The notes beneath the pieces are model-generated. The model worked only from the letters and a program-made list of their open reading frames with translations. It ran no database searches and was not told the origin of the DNA. From Pseudomonas rhizoryzae (GTDB lineage Bacteria; Pseudomonadota; Gammaproteobacteria; Pseudomonadales; Pseudomonadaceae): a stretch of DNA of 64,000 nt. Where the stretch lies: assembly GCF_005250615.1 (NCBI RefSeq), contig NZ_SULM01000006.1:62001-126000 (forward strand), written 5' to 3'. A program made the position numbers and the translations under genes. Positions 9,260 to 17,681 of this stretch are shown in pieces. Each line of letters starts with the position of its first letter. The first letter of the stretch is position 1.

Positions 9260-10957
9260 TCAATCCTTGGTCACCCGATTGATCTCTTCCAGACTGGTAA
9301 TCCCCTGCATCGCCTTCACCAGCCCCGACCGCCGCAGATCGTTGAAGCCTTCCGTCCGCATCCGCGCCGCGATCTCGATGGAATTACCCTCCTCCATGAT
9401 CATCTGCTGCAGCGCTGGAGTGATCTTCACCACCTCATAAATCCCTACCCGACCGCGATAACCCGCGTTGCAGTCCTCGCAACCTATGGGCTGGTAAAGC
9501 GTGAAACTACCGATTTCCTCCTCCCTGAAACCCTCGGCCAACAGTGCCTCACGCGGCACCTCATGGACACGCTTGCACTTGGTGCACAGTTTGCGCGCCA
9601 GACGTTGGGCGATGATCAGATTGACCGAAGTCGCCAGGTTGAAGGCTGGTACACCCATATTGCGCAAACGCGTCAGGGTTTCCGCCGCACTATTGGTGTG
9701 CAGGGTCGACATCACCATGTGACCGGTCTGGGCCGCCTTGATGGCGATCTCCGCTGTCTCGAGATCCCGAATCTCCCCCACCATGATCACGTCGGGGTCC
9801 TGGCGCAGGAAAGCGCGCAACGCCTGAGAAAAATCGAGCCCCTGCCGCGGATTGACGTTTACCTGGTTGATGCCTTCCAGGTTGATTTCCACCGGATCTT
9901 CCGCCGTGGAAATATTGATGTCTTCCGTATTGAGAATATTGAGGCCGGTATAGAGGGATACCGTCTTGCCCGAACCGGTCGGCCCGGTTACCAGGATCAT
10001 CCCCTGCGGCTGCTTGAGCGCCTGCAGGTAGAGCTCCTTCTGCACATCCTCATAGCCCAGGGCATCGATCCCCATCTGGGCACTGGAAGAGTCGAGAATC
10101 CGCATCACGATCTTCTCGCCCCACAGCGTGGGCAAGGTATTGACCCGGAAGTCGATGGATTTGGTCTTGGACACCTTGAGCTTGACCCGACCGTCCTGTG
10201 GTTTGCGGCGCTCGGAGATATCCATATTGGACATCACCTTGAGCCGCGCCGAGATCCGCGACACCAGTTGCACCGGTGGCCGCGCGACCTCGTGCAGGAC
10301 GCCATCGGTACGGAAGCGCACACGGTACATCTTTTCATAGGGCTCGAAGTGGAGGTCGGAAGAGCCCTTTTTGATGGCATCGAGCAGCATCTTGTTGACG
10401 AACTTCACCACTGGCGCATCGTCAGCATCGGTACCGGCAACAGCTTCCTGAGGACGCTCGCCGCTGTCGGCCTCCAGATCGAGATCGATATCGCCCAGAT
10501 CCAGACCACCCGTGCCGGTATCCAAATATCGCTCGATGGCTTGGTGCAGCTTGTCGTCCTCGACCAGCACTACCTCGACGGCAAGCTTACTGCCAAAGGA
10601 CACATCATTAATGGCCTGCTGATTGGTCGGATCGGACAAGGCGATAAAGAGCTTGTTACCTCTCTTGCTGAGTGGCAGGAAATGATGCTGCTGCATCAAC
10701 TTCTCGTTGACTATGTCCTTGGGCAATTGCTCCTTGTCGATGGCCGCCAGATCAAGAAAGGGCACGCCAAACTCCTGGGCAGCCAGCTCCGCCAAAGGGC
10801 GGCTCTGCACCAGCCGCTGTTGAACGAGATAGGTCACCAGTGGCACCTTGGCCTGCTTGGCCTTGACCACCGCCTGCTGGGCAGCCGCCTCCGCTAGCAA
10901 ATGCGCATCCACCAATTGCCGCGCCAGCCCTGACAGCATCACCGTCTCGTTCATCAT
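9260..10957 (-). CDS. pilB: Type IV pilus assembly ATPase PilB
   Basis: PilB is the cytoplasmic hexameric ATPase that powers pilus extension. The 565-residue protein has an N-terminal T2SSE_N domain, the Walker A GPTGSGKT, an Asp box/Walker B region around DPDVIMVGEIRD, the His box STLHTNSAAET, and the tetracysteine metal site (CTKC and CEDC) near the C-terminus. The start could be either of two consecutive ATGs. It is divergent from pilA across 211 bp and marks the conserved left edge of the variable pilin locus. Confidence 0.97.
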   Translation of the reverse strand: MMNETVMLSGLARQLVDAHLLAEAAAQQAVVKAKQAKVPLVTYLVQQRLVQSRPLAELAAQEFGVPFLDLAAIDKEQLPKDIVNEKLMQQHHFLPLSKRGNKLFIALSDPTNQQAINDVSFGSKLAVEVVLVEDDKLHQAIERYLDTGTGGLDLGDIDLDLEADSGERPQEAVAGTDADDAPVVKFVNKMLLDAIKKGSSDLHFEPYEKMYRVRFRTDGVLHEVARPPVQLVSRISARLKVMSNMDISERRKPQDGRVKLKVSKTKSIDFRVNTLPTLWGEKIVMRILDSSSAQMGIDALGYEDVQKELYLQALKQPQGMILVTGPTGSGKTVSLYTGLNILNTEDINISTAEDPVEINLEGINQVNVNPRQGLDFSQALRAFLRQDPDVIMVGEIRDLETAEIAIKAAQTGHMVMSTLHTNSAAETLTRLRNMGVPAFNLATSVNLIIAQRLARKLCTKCKRVHEVPREALLAEGFREEEIGSFTLYQPIGCEDCNAGYRGRVGIYEVVKITPALQQMIMEEGNSIEIAARMRTEGFNDLRRSGLVKAMQGITSLEEINRVTKD

Positions 10958-11105
10958 CCATCACCCAAGCCTACGTTAGTTGGCCTTATAGCACCGCCCC
11001 AGCTCGGTCGCAAAATGGCGCCAGACCGCTGACGTTTTTCGTCACCACCTGCCCCTTTGGTGACACCCAGCACAGCAGAATCGTGCTGCAGTCGCCACTT
11101 TTCTT

Positions 11106-11121
11106 TGGCACGGCCTGTGCT
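11106..11121 (+). promoter_or_regulatory. Sigma54 (RpoN) -24/-12 promoter of pilA
   Basis: TGGCACG-N4-GTGCT matches the RpoN consensus TGGCACG-N4-TTGCW with a single mismatch (G for T in the -12 element). It lies 48 bp before the pilA ATG, as in P. aeruginosa, where PilR activates pilA with RpoN. pilS-pilR is at 36.5-39.4 kb in this window. The upstream pilB-pilA gap gives room for PilR binding, but I could not assign specific PilR sites. Confidence 0.85.
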
Positions 11122-11168
11122 ATACATCAAACAGGCACGTTGGCCTGACCCAACCTCGGAGATTTTGA

Positions 11169-11594
11169 ATGAAAGCTCAGAAAGGCTTTACCTTGATCGA
11201 ACTGATGATCGTGGTAGCGATCATCGGTATTTTGGCGGCGGTGGCATTGCCGGCTTACCAGAACTATGTGCGCCGTGCTGCTTATAGTGAAGTTATCTCC
11301 GGCATGGAGCCTTACAAGGTAGGTGTAACGGAGTGCTTCCAAACTACTGGAGCATTGACTAACTGTACTTCTGGTAGCAATGGCGTACCTGCAAACATTA
11401 CTGGGCGCACTAACGGGGCTCTGAATGGTATCTCCACTGCTGCTGGCGTTATCACTGCCGTACCAAACCTCTATAAGGGAATTGCAACCGGCGATACTTG
11501 TACGCTTACTCCTACTCCAGCCGCCGGCAGTACCGGATTGCTTGACTGGACTTATAGCGGGGTCTGCGTGACGAACAACTACATCAGAAACTAA
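11169..11594 (+). CDS. pilA: Type IVa major pilin PilA
   Basis: The major structural pilin, 141 residues. It has a 6-residue leader MKAQKG, then F+1 and E+5 (GFTLIELM) and the standard hydrophobic N-terminal helix. Four Cys are present: C56 and C66 after the alpha-helix, and C111 and C133 closing a C-terminal disulfide loop. The protein ends in Asn, not Ser, so the TfpO-type C-terminal Ser glycosylation seen in P. aeruginosa group I pilins is not available. The loop is rich in Thr and Ser. A CGGAGA ribosome site precedes the ATG. A strong terminator follows. Base composition is more AT-rich than in pilB. Confidence 0.96.
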   Translation: MKAQKGFTLIELMIVVAIIGILAAVALPAYQNYVRRAAYSEVISGMEPYKVGVTECFQTTGALTNCTSGSNGVPANITGRTNGALNGISTAAGVITAVPNLYKGIATGDTCTLTPTPAAGSTGLLDWTYSGVCVTNNYIRN

Positions 11595-11601
11595 ATTAAA
11601 G

Positions 11602-11627
11602 AAAAAGGCGCCTATGGCGCCTTTTTT
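11602..11627 (+). terminator. Rho-independent terminator after pilA
   Basis: The hairpin AAAAAGGCGCC-TAT-GGCGCC is followed by six T. It ends only 6 bp before the ATG of the downstream glycosyltransferase gene, so that gene can be transcribed from the pilA promoter only by read-through. Confidence 0.9.
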
Positions 11628-11633
11628 ATCGCC

Positions 11634-13280
11634 ATGACCAAAGAACAGAAAAACACCGCCAGAATACTCATCTGGGCCTTTGTAGCCTGCACTTTCCTAT
11701 GCACCCCCTTCCTCAGAAGCCCCACACTCTTTGATGACTTCAACATCATAACCCCCTCCAACTTAGACAAAATAAAATCGCTAGGCTTGGATTTTTCACC
11801 ACGAATATGGGTATATCAGACCTTTGCTTTAAATCAATATTTCTCCGGAAACGATTTAGAAAGCTATAGGGCATTTAACCTAGCCCTGCATCTCCTAAAC
11901 AGCCTCGCAATATTTTTCCTTTGCCGCGAAGCAATGAAGCAACCCGCCCAGAAGGGCGCCCTTACCAAGAAAAATTCTGACTTGAATGCGGCCTTAGTGG
12001 CGGGCTTGTTTGCCTTGCATCCGATAGCCATATTCACACAAGCCTATCTCATCCAGCGCACCATTCTAATTGCAACACTGGCAGCACTTTGCTCGACCCT
12101 CTTTTTTCTGAAGGGGCTCAGGGGGAGCAAAGGCTTCTTCTACCTAAGTGCGCTATTTTGCGCGATATCTTTGTATTCGAAGGAAAACTCCATAGCTCTC
12201 CCGGCCGTTCTATTTTTACTATCTACAGTAGAAGCAAAAAGAAGAAAGCTGAGTATCTGGGGTTTCCTGAGAGACGAAAAACATGCGACAGCTTCTCTAC
12301 TCATCTCTGGCATCTTTGCTATCAGCTTGGTCCTGAGACTCAAGGGCTTGATCGGCAGTAATTACGAGCCCTTGACAGCCGAGGTATTGGAGGAAAGCAG
12401 CCTACTGAATGGAAAGAACCTCTATCTACTAAGCATACTGAATCAAGCTAAGCTTTTTTTCTATTATGTAGTCTACTGGGTGACACCCTTCCCCAACGAT
12501 ATTGTTATTGACATTAGAAAACCTTTCCCCACCCAAGTCCTGACGCCCCGCCTATGGCTGACGGCAATGCCCTTTATAGCACTAAACCTTTTCCTAATCA
12601 TCAAGGCCATAAAAAACCCTAAAAAAGCAGCCTATGCCTTTCTTGCCATCCCTGGAATTCTCTTCATAACCGAATTTGCCGCAACAAGGATTCAAGAAAA
12701 CTTTGTACTGTACAGATCTTATCTCTGGGCACCTTTCGGCTTTATTGCACTCGGAATCATGCTATCAAAGATAGAACTAACCAAGACAAAGCTTACTCTA
12801 TTCATCACTCTAGCCACCCTATTCTTTTACTCTAGCTGCCTAACATTAGTATCCCTATCAAATCCATATCTTGCCTGGGATGCAGCACGAAAGATATACG
12901 AAGAAAACGATAAAAACCTATTCGTACCCGGCGGATATAGAATATATTACAATATCGGCACAATACTCTACGACCATAAAAACCTTGAACTCTCCCTAGA
13001 AAACTACGATAAGGCTTTAAAATTAAACAGCAAATACACCTACGCACTAATGAACAGAGGAATTGTCTTCCTAGACACCCAACAATGGGAGTTAGCTTTA
13101 AATGACTTCGAAGAAGCCTCTAGGCTCAGTCCTCTTTCAATAAAACCTCTAATAGGAAAAGCCAAATCACTCAAAAAGCTCGACCGACAAACTGAACTAG
13201 ATGCAACCTTAAGCGAACTATGCAGACTTTCAAATGAAAACACCTGCCGCGAAACAAAGGAGTTTGTAAACACAAAATAG
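11634..13280 (+). CDS. TMTC-like GT-C glycosyltransferase with C-terminal TPRs; candidate pilin glycosyltransferase
   Basis: A 548-residue polytopic membrane protein. The first 400 residues show about ten hydrophobic helices with GT-C features: an acidic DD in the first periplasmic loop (LFDDFN, near residue 34), a YRAFNLALHLLNS helix, then LFALHPIAIFTQAYLIQR and YSKENSIALP. This order matches the TMTC/DUF1736 family of membrane O-glycosyltransferases that carry TPRs. The C-terminal 120 residues contain at least two TPR-like repeats (NYDKALKLNSKYTYALMN and DFEEASRLSPLS). Position directly after pilA suggests a role in pilin glycosylation (inferred). It is strikingly AT-rich, with AAA, ATA and AGA codons. 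No good Shine-Dalgarno is seen, and the pilA terminator abuts the start. Family call fairly sure; substrate unknown. Confidence 0.75.
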   Translation: MTKEQKNTARILIWAFVACTFLCTPFLRSPTLFDDFNIITPSNLDKIKSLGLDFSPRIWVYQTFALNQYFSGNDLESYRAFNLALHLLNSLAIFFLCREAMKQPAQKGALTKKNSDLNAALVAGLFALHPIAIFTQAYLIQRTILIATLAALCSTLFFLKGLRGSKGFFYLSALFCAISLYSKENSIALPAVLFLLSTVEAKRRKLSIWGFLRDEKHATASLLISGIFAISLVLRLKGLIGSNYEPLTAEVLEESSLLNGKNLYLLSILNQAKLFFYYVVYWVTPFPNDIVIDIRKPFPTQVLTPRLWLTAMPFIALNLFLIIKAIKNPKKAAYAFLAIPGILFITEFAATRIQENFVLYRSYLWAPFGFIALGIMLSKIELTKTKLTLFITLATLFFYSSCLTLVSLSNPYLAWDAARKIYEENDKNLFVPGGYRIYYNIGTILYDHKNLELSLENYDKALKLNSKYTYALMNRGIVFLDTQQWELALNDFEEASRLSPLSIKPLIGKAKSLKKLDRQTELDATLSELCRLSNENTCRETKEFVNTK

Positions 13281-13323
13281 ATAAAATTGAGCGCCAACCT
13301 AAAACACACAAAAGGAGGGAGAG

Positions 13324-14664
13324 GTGAACCTAAAGGATCATGCCTTTTCGTTTACAAATCAAATTTGGCGCCTTACATCGGCTCCCCTTACCTTGGTACT
13401 GTTACCATTTTTTTTGAATGCTGAGATCCAAGGGTATTGGTACGTTTTCATCGGTGTTGCTGGATTAATTTCCTTTGCCGATCTCGGCGCATCGAGTGTT
13501 GCGGCCAATCTTGCAGCACACGAAGCAGCCTGGATTTCTATCTTAGAGAAAAGCCCACCACAGGGATCAACGATACACCTCATTAGATTAGGCTCTCTTT
13601 TCTCTTTCACTTGCAAGTGGATTTGCACCTGCGGAGCCATTGCTCTTCCAGTTATATTTTCAATCGGCTTCTACATATTCGAATCGAAATCCGAACATCT
13701 TACATGGCTAGCCCCATGGACCTTAATCTGTATCTCATCAGCGCTAACTCTATTAAACAATTTCTTGCTTAGCTTCGTTGAGGGCTGCGGGAATGTTTCT
13801 CACGGGCAAAAAATCCGGTTCATCTCATCGAGCATTGGATTTTCTACCCTAGCGATACTGCTCTTATTAGAACTCAATCTTTATGCCTTAGCACTATCTT
13901 CTATTATAGGAAGCCTCCTGTGTATAGCCATGACGTTAAGCAGATACAAAATATTTTTCATGACCCTGCAAAAATTTTCACAACATGAAGAAAGTGCAGA
14001 AAAAGAAGCTAGAAAAGAAAAATCAACCCTACTATTTAAAAGCACGGCAATCAGTTTCTTAGGTGGAAACATAGGCTTTCAGACGATCACTCCTATCATA
14101 TTTTACTTCAAAGACCCAGTACTGGCTGGACAAGCAGGACTTAGCATAGCTATCTTTTCCGCACTTCACTCAATATCGTGCGTCTGGCTGAATGCTTTCA
14201 TTCCAAAATTCTGCAAATTAATAGCACAAGGAAGAATCAAAGAGGCAAATGTCGGATTTACAAAATTCTCCTTATCGACACTGAGCAGCTTTATAATAGG
14301 TTCAAGCTTGTTTTTTCTATGCTTGCATCTTACTCCTTTTAACGTCGACCTAATCAAAAAAATTATAAACGACTGGAATTTATATTTCCTATGCATAAGC
14401 TGGCTCCTACAAACGCTTACCTGGATAATTGCCACACATTTAAGAGCCCAAATAAAAGAGCCCTTCTCAAAAATATCAGTAATTACAGGAGCCTACCTAG
14501 CCCTACTTAACGCCACCCTAATCAACTACGTACCCTTCGATATATTTTTTTCTATACTACTTAGCTCTTACGCATTCTCTCTACCTTGCTTCTATATAAT
14601 TCATCGACGTGAAAGCCCAATAAAAATTACTGCGCGCAACAGTCTGAAAGCAATCACACATTGA
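13324..14664 (+). CDS. Wzx-like polysaccharide flippase (MATE/MOP superfamily)
   Basis: A 446-residue protein with about 12 hydrophobic segments. The N-terminus (QIWRLTSAPLTLVLLPFFL, then GYWYVFIGVAGLISFADLG) resembles O-antigen flippases of the MOP superfamily, which move lipid-linked sugars across the inner membrane. The start is a GTG behind a strong AGGAGGGA site. It lies 43 bp after the TMTC-like gene and shares its low GC, so the two probably arrived together. A flippase here suggests supply of a lipid-linked sugar to a periplasmic transferase acting on pilin (inference). No sugar-nucleotide or lipid-carrier transferase genes are present in the locus. Confidence 0.75.
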   Translation: MNLKDHAFSFTNQIWRLTSAPLTLVLLPFFLNAEIQGYWYVFIGVAGLISFADLGASSVAANLAAHEAAWISILEKSPPQGSTIHLIRLGSLFSFTCKWICTCGAIALPVIFSIGFYIFESKSEHLTWLAPWTLICISSALTLLNNFLLSFVEGCGNVSHGQKIRFISSSIGFSTLAILLLLELNLYALALSSIIGSLLCIAMTLSRYKIFFMTLQKFSQHEESAEKEARKEKSTLLFKSTAISFLGGNIGFQTITPIIFYFKDPVLAGQAGLSIAIFSALHSISCVWLNAFIPKFCKLIAQGRIKEANVGFTKFSLSTLSSFIIGSSLFFLCLHLTPFNVDLIKKIINDWNLYFLCISWLLQTLTWIIATHLRAQIKEPFSKISVITGAYLALLNATLINYVPFDIFFSILLSSYAFSLPCFYIIHRRESPIKITARNSLKAITH

Positions 14665-14984
14665 CATGAACCGCGAGCATTATTTGAAATAATTAAATAA
14701 ATTCAGAGAAAAGTCATTACTGCTTACCGATAACCTTAATGACCGCATAGCGATTTCGAATTGAGCATTCGAACGATTAAAAGCAAGCCTAAGCTTGGAC
14801 TGCAAAAACTGTTCAGCCGCCCGAAATACCAGCAGCGCACCATCATTTATATAGATGTCAGGTTGACTGAAGGAAGAAGAGCGGTATTAACCTTCCTTAG
14901 ATGGGCACTCGAGCTTGCTCGCGAGGAGGGGGCACTGAGTTTTGCCCAAAGATGTATAGCAATGCTTCCAGCCCCATCCTGAGC
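14665..14984. other. AT-rich to GC-rich transition without a convincing gene
   Basis: The first ~120 bases are AT-rich like the flippase gene. The rest returns toward host composition. A 73-codon frame from a TTG at 14761 to 14982 exists, but it has no ribosome site and resembles nothing I know. It may be a gene remnant at the edge of the transferred segment. Confidence 0.5.
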
Positions 14985-15983
14985 TCACGGCATCCCCTTC
15001 CCCCCAAACGCCCCCACCACCGTCCCCGTACTAAAACTCGCATCCTCCTCCGCCAACGCCACATACAGCGACGCCAACTCCGCCGGCTGCCCGGCTCTTC
15101 CCAGTGGCGTATCCTGCCCAAACTCCTTCATCTGCCCCTCCAATTGCCCACCCGCCACCTGCAACGGTGTCCAGACCGGCCCCGGCGCCACGGCATTGAC
15201 GCGTATACCTTTCTTAGCCAATTGCTTGGCCATGCCCTTGGTGAGATTGAGGATCGCAGCCTTGGTAGAGGCATAGTCGATCAACTCTTCGCCGGGATCG
15301 TAGGAATTTACCGAGACGGTATTGATGATGCTCGCACCCGGCGGTAAGTGAGGAATGGCTGCCTTGCTGAAGCGGAAGACGTGATAAACGTTGGTCTTGA
15401 AGGTCCGGTCGAATTGTTCGTCGGTGATCTCGAGGATATCGGCCTTGCTCTGTTGATAAGCCGCGTTGTTTACCAAGAGATCCAGGCCACCAAGTTGCTG
15501 GATGGCCTTGCTAACTACCTCTTCGCAAGCCTCCTGAGTACGGATATCGGCCGGCAGGGTAACGGCCTTGCGACCGGCTTCGTTGATCAGCTTCACCACT
15601 TCCTGAGCGTCGGATTCTTCTGAGGGGTGATAGTTGATGGCGACGTCAGCGCCCTCGCGTGCGAAGGCGATGGCGACCGCGCGTCCTATGCCGCTGTCGC
15701 CACCCGTGATCAGCGCCTTGCGCCCGGCCAGGCGACCCGAGCCGTGATAGCTGGTCTCGCCATGATCGGGACGGGGCTCCATCTTACTGGTCAAGGCCGG
15801 CCACTCCTGGCGCTGCTCCTTGAAGGGCTCGCGGGTATATTTGGTCCGCGGATCTTGCAGTGGCTTGGTCGGACGCGTGGGGGCGGTGCCTTCCTGAGCG
15901 ACAGCGGCACCCGAGGCGGCAGCAGCGAGTCCCACGGCCGAACCGAGGAGTACAGTGCGACGGGTAAGGGAGTAGTCGGTCAT
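14985..15983 (-). CDS. Tat-exported short-chain dehydrogenase/reductase
   Basis: A 332-residue SDR related to YghA-type and general stress SDRs. The N-terminus carries a twin-arginine signal (SLTRRTVLL, then an Ala/Gly-rich stretch and AVA-QE), implying folded export to the periplasm. The NAD(P) site is GGDSGIGR, the NNA motif is VNNAAYQ, and the catalytic YxxxK is YASTK. The ATG at 15983 was chosen because GGAG precedes it and the Tat motif follows; a longer frame reaches 16235 but reads as non-coding. Codon use is host-like. It lies between the AT-rich pilin module and tRNA-Thr. The substrate is unknown and a pilus link is not evident. Confidence 0.88.
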   Translation of the reverse strand: MTDYSLTRRTVLLGSAVGLAAAASGAAVAQEGTAPTRPTKPLQDPRTKYTREPFKEQRQEWPALTSKMEPRPDHGETSYHGSGRLAGRKALITGGDSGIGRAVAIAFAREGADVAINYHPSEESDAQEVVKLINEAGRKAVTLPADIRTQEACEEVVSKAIQQLGGLDLLVNNAAYQQSKADILEITDEQFDRTFKTNVYHVFRFSKAAIPHLPPGASIINTVSVNSYDPGEELIDYASTKAAILNLTKGMAKQLAKKGIRVNAVAPGPVWTPLQVAGGQLEGQMKEFGQDTPLGRAGQPAELASLYVALAEEDASFSTGTVVGAFGGKGMP

Positions 15984-16229
15984 CGTGGGTCTCCGGTAGT
16001 AGGATCGCAGGACAAAGCCTTGATCATTCACAAGCCAGTTGCTGCTATATCTATCCAGAGTTAGGTATGACGAATCAGCCAAAGGTTTCCCAAAGACTGA
16101 GGCCGCTGACGAACCGATGACCGAACCCCATGGAGGAGCCACCGAGCTTGGGTTCAGAGCTATGGAGGAAGGCCTTCGCGACAGTGCGACACATCGCCAC
16201 AGGCATGACCAGGCAGTCGATACATGGGC

Positions 16230-16259
16230 TTGCACGTCGAGCCATTCGGGCCTTAAAAT
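16230..16259 (+). promoter_or_regulatory. Sigma70 promoter of tRNA-Thr
   Basis: TTGCAC (16230-16235), 17-bp spacer, TTAAAA (16253-16258; TAAAAT is possible with an 18-bp spacer). It ends 13 bp before the tRNA 5' end. Confidence 0.65.
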
Positions 16260-16271
16260 TGAAAGCTTCGT

Positions 16272-16347
16272 GCCGGTGTAGCTCAGTTGGTAGAGCGGCG
16301 CATTCGTAATGCGAAGGTCGTAGGTTCGACTCCTATCTCCGGCACCA
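16272..16347 (+). tRNA. tRNA-Thr (anticodon CGT)
   Basis: A 76-nt cloverleaf with encoded CCA. The acceptor starts GCCGGTG, the D arm is GCTC/GAGC, the anticodon loop is TTCGTAA (CGT, reads ACG) and the T arm has TTCGACT. Two positions do not pair: T6 with T67 in the acceptor and G27 with A43 at the top of the anticodon stem. In P. aeruginosa a tRNA-Thr also bounds the variable pilA locus. The identity is firm; the mismatches are unusual. Confidence 0.93.
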
Positions 16348-16754
16348 TCTCCCCGCGCTTCTTTTCTCCCGCCATTTCAAAGGCTTCAAGGCCGCAGCCG
16401 CCTGACGATGCGCCTTTCCAAGACCTTCCCTCTTCAAGAATCCTTTCGTCCAAGCCCCTGAAAAGCGGTCAGTCGACTGGCAGCATCGTCGCGCTCGACT
16501 ACTCTTACCCAGCGCATGACAGTGCCTTACCCCGCCTGATTTCGGCTTTCTTGACGGCCGGCAATAGCTGAACGGCGGCTGACCAAAGGGTCGAATCTCC
16601 AGCCCCTCTGTGGCACCATACCGCGCTGCGAAATCCCGCAATTTCCGCAATCCATCAGCCTGCCGCACGGATGCCTGTCCGTTGCGGAGCGTGAGGCTGG
16701 CGACAGGCACGTTGAGAGAATAACCACGATGAGCCGCTCTACTGAGGTCGTGAG
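16348..16754. other. Intergenic region between tRNA-Thr and cyoA
   Basis: 407 bp. A minus-strand frame (16333-16782) crosses it but runs over the tRNA 3' end and the cyoA start, and looks non-coding. The cyo promoter must lie here, but I could not assign -35/-10 boxes with confidence. No repeat was seen. Confidence 0.5.
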
Positions 16755-17678
16755 ATGAAACTGACGAAGTATCTAAAACCAACCGGTTGGCTTCTAGCCG
16801 GTGCCGCCGCGCTGCTGCTCAGCGGGTGCGACGCCGTGCTGCTGGATCCGAAAGGCTCCATCGGCGTGCAAGAACGCAACCTCATCTACACAGCGTTCGG
16901 CCTCATGCTGATCGTGGTGATCCCGGTCATCGTGATGACCTTCCTGTTCGCCTGGAAGTACCGCGCCGATAACAAGGAAGCCAAGTACACCCCGAACTGG
17001 GCTCACTCCTACAAGATCGAAGCCGTGGTCTGGCTGGTACCCCTGGCCATCGTGGTATTCCTGAGCATCCTGTCCTGGAAGACCTCCCACGAGCTGGATC
17101 CCTTCAAGCCGCTCGACAACCCCGAGAAGCCGCTGGTGATCGAGGCGGTCTCGCTGGACTGGAAATGGCTGTTCATCTACCCGGAGCAGGGCATCGCCTC
17201 GGTCAATGAGATCGCTATTCCGGTCGGTCGTCCGGTGCAGTTCAAGATCACTTCCGAGTCGGTCATGAACACCCTGTCCATTCCGGCCCTGGGCGGCATG
17301 ATCTACGCCATGTCCGGCATGCAGAGCCAGCTGCACCTGATCGCCGATCATCCCGGCGTCTTCGAGGGTCGCTCGGCCAACTACAGCGGCGCCGGCTTCT
17401 CCGACATGATCTTCACCGTGCACGCGGTGCCGACCGCAGGCGACTTCGACGCCTGGGTCGCCAAGGTCAAGCAGTCGGGTGGCAAGACGCTGGACCAGGC
17501 GAGCTACGCGCAGCTGGCCAAGCCCAGCGAGAAGCAGCCGATCTCGTACTACTCGACGGTCGAGCCGGACCTGTTCAGAACGGTCATCAAGAAGTTCATG
17601 AAGTCCGACTTCAGCAAGCAGACCGACCACGTGATGGATATGACTCAGCACGCCGGTCAACACGGTACCGAGGAATAA
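16755..17678 (+). CDS. cyoA: Cytochrome bo3 ubiquinol oxidase subunit II
   Basis: CyoA is the subunit II lipoprotein of the proton-pumping bo3 quinol oxidase. Of 307 residues, the lipobox LLSGC places the lipidated Cys at residue 25. Two transmembrane helices follow (about 45-68 and 87-105), then the periplasmic cupredoxin-like domain, which in quinol oxidases lacks the CuA ligands. The [14 protein letters not shown] and [10 protein letters not shown] segments are typical. It is the first gene of cyoABCDE, 3 bp before cyoB. Confidence 0.97.
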   Translation: MKLTKYLKPTGWLLAGAAALLLSGCDAVLLDPKGSIGVQERNLIYTAFGLMLIVVIPVIVMTFLFAWKYRADNKEAKYTPNWAHSYKIEAVVWLVPLAIVVFLSILSWKTSHELDPFKPLDNPEKPLVIEAVSLDWKWLFIYPEQGIASVNEIAIPVGRPVQFKITSESVMNTLSIPALGGMIYAMSGMQSQLHLIADHPGVFEGRSANYSGAGFSDMIFTVHAVPTAGDFDAWVAKVKQSGGKTLDQASYAQLAKPSEKQPISYYSTVEPDLFRTVIKKFMKSDFSKQTDHVMDMTQHAGQHGTEE

Positions 17679-17681
17679 GTT

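Noticed and set aside
14761..14982. 73-codon frame from TTG after the flippase gene
   Set aside because: No ribosome site, no recognisable family; kept only as a possible remnant in the gap entry.
14985..16235. Longer SDR start at 16235
   Set aside because: The extra N-terminus reads as non-coding, and a proper ribosome site and Tat signal occur at 15983.
16333..16782. Minus-strand 149-codon frame between tRNA-Thr and cyoA
   Set aside because: It overlaps the tRNA 3' end and the cyoA start, has no ribosome site and an Arg/Ser-rich composition typical of shadow frames in GC-rich DNA.
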